Made by a program: the position numbers and the translations under genes. Of a stretch of DNA of 64,000 nucleotides, positions 57,183 through 64,000 are shown in pieces. A model generated the notes under the pieces. It saw only the letters and a program-made list of their open reading frames with translations. It was not told the DNA's origin and ran no database searches. The stretch comes from Telopea speciosissima (taxonomy: Eukaryota > Streptophyta > Magnoliopsida > Proteales > Proteaceae), in NCBI RefSeq assembly GCF_018873765.1, contig NC_057920.1, positions 44,318,828 to 44,382,827 of the forward strand. Direction: 5' to 3'. Every line of letters starts with the position of its first letter. The first letter of the stretch is position 1.

Positions 57183-59350
57183 GTTTACTCATAATCAACA
57201 GTAAATGAAACTTTCAAGCCATCATATTGTTCATATACTCATTTTAGTTAGAAAGAAACGAGGATATTTGCTACAGATGGAAATAAAGAGAAAAATAACT
57301 GGGCATTATTAAGGGTAGAAAACAGAGATGCACGTTATGGAAAAAAAATTAAGAAGAAAACCCTTTTAAGGAACAGAGGATAAGGACAGTGCATTTAATT
57401 CATCCCACTCCTTGAATATGACCCTACTGTCTACCCGTAACCAATTCCAAAGTTCCAAAATTCTTTCCTTCTTTCACTAAAGCTAGAAGTAACAACCCCT
57501 TAATTAACTTACCATAACCCTAGAACCCCACAGAGGAGACTAGAGAGAGAAGACAAATGATTTCAATGTTAAATGACCCCCATGCAAAGCATACAAAGAT
57601 TCCAAATGCTTCAAAAGATATTTAAGATTAGATCTTGAACAATGAACCCACCTTCAAGGTCAAATCCAACAGGATTTTAGATTTAGAATTTGTCCAATTT
57701 AAAATTCAGTTTAACTCAAGCATATTCTGAACACTGGTTTTCTCAGAGTGGGTTCTCAAACAACTGATTTCAAGGATCAAGTGGAACAGCTTGCAACCAT
57801 AGCTTAAGAAAATATGATGACACTGTGTTATAGTGGTGATTCATGGTAAGTTATTTGATGGGAAGACATGTGAACCAGCTGAAACTTAGATTTTGTGCTG
57901 GAATCAAAAGAATTAGAAGTGAAAATTGAGGTGGTCCCCATTTATTTTTTCCCTCGTTAGAGTAAGGTGGCCTTGGATGATGGATCAAAGAATGTAAAAT
58001 AATCCATCCTTGTGTGTAAAGCTGGATTTTGCTAGTCTGAACTGCTATCAATGAGTACAAATTTTGATCTTTGTTAACTATTTAGATTTTGAAGCCAGCC
58101 AAGCTTATGTTATCAGAAATCTGAGTGATAAATGATGACCATTGGTCCACATTGGGTGTGCAATATTTTATTGAACAAGGATACTTGTGTTATGGTCCTG
58201 TAAAGTGATGGGTGCACCTTATTCAGCATAGCTTAATATAGTGGGTCCTATTGTTTTACGTGGAAGCAATACACTGTCTGGGATGGATTCAGAATCCTCA
58301 TAACTCCTTCATGGCATAAAGCCTACCCTTCTCATTTGCATAATCATATTCAGAGAATTTTGATATTTAGGGAATATAAGTGATACAAGTATTCAGCTTG
58401 AGTTATACTATGTTCTTGCTGTGTGTTTTTGATGGCATTGTGACCATTGATGCTAAAATCCCAGAATTGTTTGACAATCAGCTCGGTGTGGTATACGATT
58501 GGGAACAAAAGTGGTATCCCTACTGAGTAGAGGGTGTCTAATGATATTTTCTGTTCTTGTTTACCGATTTATTAGTTATTACCTAAATACGACTCTCCTA
58601 GATCTACTAGGATTGTCCCATATGGCCTGAATTATTCTTTGATTTAAAGATATTGTCTATTGGCTACTGTTTCGAGTCTTTCAAATACAATACTACATTA
58701 GAAGGGGTAGAACAGGATAACAGTAAAGAGAGCAGGTAAGGAAGAAGAGGAACAAAGAAAGATGAAGGGAAATCATACCAAGGGGAAAAAGGAAGAAGAA
58801 AAAAAGAATGGAGGAGAGAGAGAAGTTTCTCACGCTACAGCCATAACACAGTAGCAACTCAAAAACTCTTTCACTTCATTTTAATCTTCCATTGTATTAC
58901 ATCAATATAAAGAAAAATACTTTTACATGATAATAGAAACTCAAATAAAATGGAAACTAAACAATCTAGGCAATATATCAAATATGCTCTCAAGTCACCC
59001 CCAAATCATCTACTTAACCTATGTATTTTTTAAAAATCCATAACTATAATGCAGCTGTCTCAGAGAAGGGAGAGAGTGAAGAAATGTGGCATACCTGTGT
59101 TAATCCAAGATGTTCCTTCCACCACAGATTTTCAAAACAACCCTAACTACAATCGAACTTGAAATGGAGAGGAAAATCGGTTAGCAATCAAATAATTTTA
59201 TTTAAAAAAAAAAAAAAAAAAACCCTAACTACAATCAGAGAATGATAAAGGGAGAGACAGGGAGATACATAGACACAGAGAGAGAGACAGAGATAATGTG
59301 AGAGAGACAGAGACAACGATAGAGATAGAGAGCGATAGGCAGAGAAACAA

Positions 59351-59351
<1 letters not shown>

Positions 59352-59386
<35 letters not shown>
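59352..59386. repeat. (GA)n microsatellite
   Basis: About 17 uninterrupted AG units, with further imperfect GAGAGA tracts on the left (59270-59350). Confidence 0.92.
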
Positions 59387-59388
<2 letters not shown>

Positions 59389-59421
59389 ATGGAGTAGTAA
59401 AGAACCTTTGTAGACGAAAAG

Positions 59422-59690
59422 GAGAAGGCTGAGAGAAACCCTAGTATTGACTTCCTTTGTCTTCGGTTTGGAGAAAAAACAAGATGGCAAGACCAAAGTT
59501 GCAGAGACGACTTCGGCTTTGGTTTGGAGAAGAAATGAGAAGGATGCGAGAAACCCTAGTCTCGATTTCCTTCGTCTTCGGTTTGGAGAAGAAACTTGAT
59601 GGCAAGACGAGAGTTGCAGAGACGACTTGGTCTTCGTTTTGGAGAAGAAACGAGAAGGCTGAGAGAAACCCTATCGACTTCCTTCGTTTC
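59422..59690 (+). repeat. 115-bp tandem repeat near the Harbinger right end
   Basis: GAGAAGGCTGAGAGAAACCC recurs at 59422, 59537 and 59652 with 115-bp spacing, and GTTTGGAGAAGAAAC recurs in the same register. There are about 2.3 degenerate copies. Confidence 0.85.
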
Positions 59691-59903
59691 GATCTCGATA
59701 AAATTGGAGTCCACAAGATTCCACCGTATTTATTTGAGGGCTTGGAATCCTGAATTCTATTTGGAATTCACCCCCTTGGACGAATTCTGGTGGATTCCAA
59801 AATTTAGCCTAAAAAGTAGATTTTTATGGATTCTTGGAATCCAATACGGATCTGGGTTCCGAGAAACCAAACACCCAAAAAATGACGGAATCCGGATTCC
59901 GTC

Positions 59904-59941
59904 GAATCCGACTCCGAAGATACCTCCAACCAAACGCGTCC
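59904..59941 (-). repeat. Harbinger right terminal inverted repeat
   Basis: The reverse complement begins GGACGCGTTTGGTTGGAGG. It is adjacent to the TAA duplication at 59942. Confidence 0.92.
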
Positions 59942-59944
59942 TAA

Positions 59945-60593
59945 GGGATGCTTTACCAATTAGGGACAAGCTGATTCATAGAGACATCCCAATTCAACCC
60001 AATTGCATTTTTTGCTGGGTTGATATGGAAAGTTGCTCCCATGTATTTTTTGAATGCCCTTTTACATTAAGAATTTGGGAAAGTATTTTCTCTATGTGTT
60101 CACAAGATGGGAGAGTCCAGCAAGGGTAGAGGATGCAGCTATTTGATCCCGCTATGCTAATGGAGGTGGAGGAAAATTTAGAATAGTTGGGAAGCTGCAA
60201 CTATATTTCATATATGGATAGAAAGGAATTTTTGGATTTTCAGAAACAAAACAAGAACGACAGATTCTAGCCTCTATTAAAAATGATGTTACCATAAGGT
60301 GCTCCTGTGTTCAGCTAACAGGTAATCCATGTGCTAACAACCAATTTATTGTTACTAGCTGGGGGCTGAATGTGGCTTGGGTTACAAAGGTTCCAAATGC
60401 TTTAACTTGGTTCTTCCGGCCTCCTTGCATTATTGCCTTACATTGTGATGGATCGGTTTCTAGAGATAGAGCTACTTATGGGAGGCTGACTCGTACTGCA
60501 AGTGGAGATCCACTCATTGCATATGCGGGGATGGGGGAGGAGTTATCGGTTCTTGGTATGGAGATGTTGGCGATTCTTAGAGAGATTTCTTTA
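59945..60593 (+). pseudogene. LINE zinc-binding and RNase H region, piece 3 of 3
   Basis: The LINE continues in frame across the Harbinger with RDALPIRDKLIHRDIPIQP, then the zf-RVT zinc motif CIFCWVDMESCSHVFFEC and FTLRIWESIF. After several stops (about 60127, 60181) an RNase H domain begins (IALHCDGSVSRDRATYG, then ELSVLGMEMLAILREI). A C-terminal RNase H is typical of one group of plant L1 LINEs. The domain is cut at 60593 by the second Harbinger. The LINE 3' end and poly(A) lie outside the window. Confidence 0.88.
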
Positions 60594-60625
60594 GGATGCG
60601 TTTGATTATTTAATTCCGTAGAATC

Positions 60626-63112
60626 TAAACCTACGGAATGATGATTCTTATTTTATTAAACTTTTTGGTAGAAAATGAAGTAGATTTTAAAGAATCAGGG
60701 TAATTCCACTGTTCTATGTAAAATTATTTCGCTCCGGAATTTAGCTCTAGGGGTAAATTCCAATTTTTTTTTGTTTTGGTTGAAAAAGGTAAATTCCAAT
60801 TTGAAACTTACATTTGAGGTACTAAGTATATAAATGAAAAATCAGGGTGATGCCAACTCTAGTTCTCAAAATCGTAAATCACAAATCACAAATCCAAAAT
60901 CCCGATATGGAACCTAGGACTCGAAGGAAGAATCCGAAGGAGAGGAACCGCGGCTGAAGGAGAGGCAACAATCGTTGGCGCTCATCTCCGGCTCCCAACC
61001 GAGGTATCGTTCTCATCTCAGCTCTCCCTCTCGGATCTCTCTCTCTCTCTCTTTTTCGCTTTGTCCCTCTCTGATGTTACTCTAATCAGTGTCTGTTCTC
61101 TCGCGTTTGTGAAGGTGAAGCACCCAAACTCTTCTCGCAAACTGAGGATCTGTAAACCGTGTCTCTCTCTCGTGTTCGTGAAGCTAAAGAAAGCATTCAT
61201 ACTCTGGCAGGGTTATTGAGGCTCTCGCTCTGTGTTTGCTGAAGAAAGCATTCATATGAGTTATCATTCTCTCTCTTTTGCTCTCGCTCTATGTTTGCTC
61301 TTGAGGATCTAAAATTGGAAATGCATTTTTTGATCTCTGCTCTCTCTCTCTCGCTCTCTCGTATTTGATGTTGATCTTGAGGGTATAAGATTGGACATGA
61401 TGCTTTGTAAATTACTCTCTCTCATCGCTGATGTAAAATTCCATTCAACTTGTTCGGTTCCATAATTTCTAAAGAGAACATCTTGCCGATATTTGGGTCC
61501 TGCCCAATCTAATAAAGCTGTAAGACATAGTGATGGGGGAAAGAGGCCCCAACGGTTGGTGAGAGACGACTGACAAAGGCCATAGATAATTTACAAGTTG
61601 AGCCATCTCAATTGGGAGCTGAAGGTCGGAAGATCGATGTGAAGAAACCCTCCTCCCTCCATGAATAGGAAAGCTGTATCCAATGATCTTCATTCCATCT
61701 AATAAAGAGCAAAGAAGTTGCACAAACCATATTGGAAATGCAATGTCTGAGTATGGTTCTTAGCTGATTGATAGATTAGATTAGGTTAACCTTCTAAACC
61801 TATTATCTCTTCTTTTGAAAGAAGAAAAACTTAAATAATGGTGGTATAATGGACGGATCTTGATTATATGGGGATTATGCTCAATGTATATAAATTCTGG
61901 AATTGAATGATTTACTTGTCGGAACATGTAGACAGTAACTATGCATCATTTAGAGCATTTGAGGGATTTTATTACTAGTGTTAGAGGACTGATGAATGAT
62001 AGTTACTTGTTCAATATGCATCTTATTGTTAATTCTCCATTTGTTATAAGCAATTTGCCAGACCAATCTTTTTCGCTTTTTGACTCTGTGAGGATGTTTA
62101 TGTTAATTACCTACTAAAAAGCTACCAGGGGAACGTAAAAATTATTAGATGGAAATGCTTGGGTTCCTAAACATTACTCCATGTCTGTCAAGCAGCAATT
62201 GTTTAGAAAAAAGATAGCCTCATTTTCTGTAGCAAGGTCAAATGGTGTTTCAACTTCCTCAGCTCTGTATGCATTTCCTTGGGGTAGTTTTTTATATGTA
62301 TAATGCAAACTATGAAGCCTTTAAAATGCATTAATTGACTTCCCCTTTAACTCATACTATCTTTAGCACATGCACTATTTGTTTATGGGTAAAGAATAAC
62401 ATGAGATTGCTAATCACTCTCAATCTTAACAACTGCAACTGCAACTGCCCCTAAAGTTTCAGGTCAAAGGTAAGATTCAAATTGGTTGTGCCATAGAAGG
62501 AATCTGCACCATCCAAAATTGAGAATCATAGAATCTTGTTGATGCTCAATAGAATGTATGAATGCTGAACTATATGCAATACAGGTTTAATTTATACATA
62601 TTAACGGACAAGAGAGAGAGGGAGATAGAGATTTGTTAGATGTAAGTTTAGCTTTGAATAATAAAAATAAGATCAATAGAGACAATAGTATTTTGGATTT
62701 CCAAAGGTGGAAGAAAAAGTATTGTTTTTAGTATGATCATTCTTACTTGATTAGATAAGAATGGGTTTTGGAGAATGATGGGTAGTGTGAATGTGAGTAC
62801 CTAAAACGGAAAAAAAAAGGATATAGAACATGTAAAAGAATGAATCTACTCTGATCTTTATCTAATATAAGGGATGGTGTAAATACACAATATAGGAATG
62901 ATTGGTAACTTTATAGTATATTTTTTAAGCACCATTACCCTGTTCAGTCATAACAAGTATGATATATGGATTTGGATGATAAGGGTATTATATTCTTTTT
63001 CTTACCCCCTTCACTTCAATCAATATAAAACCATGGCAGACAGAAGGGGTTATTAGAAAAGGTTTTCATCTAAAGTGCTAACTTATGTTTTGAATTGTAG
63101 ATCAACGTATAA
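60626..63112. other. Harbinger 2 non-coding 5' region
   Basis: No protein motifs are seen. CT/GA-rich tracts occur at 61020-61080, 61150-61180 and 61340-61365. Sequence near 63098 (TTGAATTGTAG) looks like a splice acceptor before the transposase ATG. Confidence 0.5.
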
Positions 63113-64000
63113 ATGGATATTGATGACAATCATGATGAGGGTTATTAGAATCGCAAAAAAGTAATTATATTAGGGGTTGTTGCTGCTGCTATAGGAGCGG
63201 AGCATTATAGTAAAATATTTTTCGGTAAAGCTCTATACCATGATGAGTCTCTACCTGGACTTTAGGAAAATGAGAGAATTATTGGTGTGTGCAACAATAC
63301 ATCTCGAAACTCATAAGAATGAGTAGGAGGGTCTTTTTTAGTTTATGTCAATTAGTGCGACAGAGGGGCCTTCTTTATGATACCAAATCAATGCAAGTGG
63401 AGGAACAGATAGTCATGTTTTTGCAAACAGTCGGCCACCACAGGAAGAATCGTAAAAATCTGCATGATTTTGGACATTCCAATGAGACTGTAAGTAGGTG
63501 TTTTAATCTTGTATTGGGTGCAATATTGAATTTGTACCCAGTATTATTGAAGCCTCCAAGTACAATAATGCATGAGTGAATAGTTGGTAACTGTAGAAGC
63601 TTCTACCCTTACTTCAAGGATTGCATTGGTGCTATTGATTATTCACATATCCCTGCGTGGGTACCGGTTAACGAACATAAGCGATTTCACGATTGGCATA
63701 GAAATATTTCACAAAATACCTTAGCTGGCTGCGACTTCAATTTGAGATTTACATACATACTAGCTGATTGGGAAGGATCAGCATGTGATTCATGAATATT
63801 AGCTGATGCACATCATAGGAATCGAGAAGGAAGGATAGTTGTACCAAATGGTAAATAATATCTTGTTGATGCTAGTTTTGCCAACTAAAGGGGTTTCTTG
63901 AGATCATACCAGAATGTTCGTTACCATCTAAAAGAGTGGGAGAACAGTCATCAAGTACCAGCTGATAAAAAGGAGTTATTTAATTTGTGACATTCCAGAT
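63113..64000 (+). pseudogene. Second Harbinger transposase, partial and broken
   Basis: The start ATG 63113 (MDIDDNHDEG) aligns with the first element's MDIDPDDEE. Then come RMSRRVFFSLCQLV, QVEEQIVMFLQTVGH, FGHSNETVSRCFNLVL, YPVLLKPPSTIMHE, KDCIGAIDYSHIPAWVP (first catalytic Asp kept, the following Gly changed to Tyr), YLVDASFAN (second Asp kept) and NVRYHLKEWENS. Frame breaks include TAG near 63149, TAG near 63264, a one-base shift before 63289, TGA at 63577 and 63793, and later stops. The catalytic Glu lies beyond the window. Confidence 0.85.

Larger units (their letters stand above)
56166..59421. other. Harbinger long non-coding region upstream of the transposase
   Basis: This 3.3 kb has no protein motif in six frames. 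It contains a perfect 61-bp tandem duplication at 57061-57182 (units start GTTGGATCACTAGCTGAAT) and a GA microsatellite at about 59352-59386. It is probably promoter and leader plus accumulated sequence. Confidence 0.5.
51981..59941 (-). mobile_element. PIF/Harbinger DNA transposon with three genes
   Basis: Terminal inverted repeats of about 38 bp begin GGACGTGTTTGGTTGGAGG on the left and GGACGCGTTTGGTTGGAGG on the right. It is flanked by the 3-bp duplication TAA (51978-51980, 59942-59944), as expected for this superfamily. The LINE frame reads straight through the empty site. It is 7.96 kb and carries, all on the - strand, a DDE transposase, a Myb/SANT-like gene and a GRF zinc-finger gene. 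It is the least damaged element in the window. Confidence 0.95.
60594..64000 (+). mobile_element. Second PIF/Harbinger element, decayed, runs past the window end
   Basis: It begins GGATGCGTTTGATTATTTAA directly after TTA (60591-60593), a TWA target, inside the LINE RNase H. The start resembles GGACGYGTTTGGTT of the other Harbinger. It carries a related transposase on the + strand from 63113. The right end is not in the window, so the second copy of the duplication cannot be checked. Confidence 0.82.

Noticed and set aside
59188..59753. Frames rich in Ser/Leu near the GA microsatellite
   Set aside because: Translation of microsatellite and the 115-bp tandem repeat.
1..64000. tRNA, rRNA and other RNA genes
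   Set aside because: No cloverleaf-type A/B-box pair or rRNA segment was recognised by eye; only primer-binding sites resemble tRNA sequence.

Overview
This window looks like a heterochromatic stretch of a flowering-plant nuclear genome. It is AT-rich, intron-bearing and contains no intact host gene. Every coding trace belongs to plant transposable-element families: L1-type LINE, Tat-lineage Ty3/gypsy, Sirevirus-like Ty1/copia, MULE, hAT and PIF/Harbinger. One fragment of a host gene (a WAT1-like transporter first exon) has been captured by the MULE. The species cannot be told from the sequence.

The organising principle is nesting, supported by target-site duplications (TSDs) and by reading frames that continue across each insertion. 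The outermost layer is a 5'-truncated LINE on the + strand in three pieces (about 3370-4286, 50932-51980, 59945-60593). A very large gypsy element (4287-50926, imperfect TSD GTTGC/GGTGC, about 20 kb without its own insertions) split it. The gypsy reads on the - strand. It has 1.5-1.6 kb LTRs, gag, a long acidic spacer, protease, RT, two RNase H domains and integrase, then a sense DUF7745-like ORF, an antisense Plant Mobile Domain (PMD) gene with its own TATA box, and four adjacent tandem-repeat arrays before the polypurine tract.

Inside the gypsy sit two more elements. The first is a Sirevirus-like copia (8640-28460, TSD GAGTG, about 10 kb net, - strand) that broke the first exon of the antisense PMD gene. 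This copia carries a 7.1 kb MULE in its RT (12811-19889, 9-bp TSD ATAATTAAA) and a 2.6 kb solo-LTR-like insert in its 5' LTR. The second is an hAT element (33251-40079, TSD CTTGTGAC/CTTATGAC) that split the gypsy integrase and itself contains a 1.8 kb solo LTR (36748-38548, TSD CCTAC). The MULE holds a mudrA transposase gene, a broken GRF zinc-finger gene and the captured WAT1 exon.

The 3' part of the LINE was hit by a PIF/Harbinger element (51981-59941, TSD TAA). This is the best preserved element here, with a transposase (one nonsense codon, DDE triad present), an apparently intact two-exon Myb/SANT gene, and a third gene encoding two GRF-type zinc fingers. A second, decayed Harbinger starts at 60594 (5' flank TTA) and runs past the window end. 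The left 3.4 kb has no recognisable gene and contains a pair of nested MITE-like elements.

The most unusual signals are: GRF zinc-finger genes inside both the Harbinger and the MULE; the antisense gene of the gypsy, whose promoter resembles the LTR promoter; and an in-frame 561-bp tandem duplication across the copia integrase-RT junction. No database search was possible; family names rest on motif recognition.
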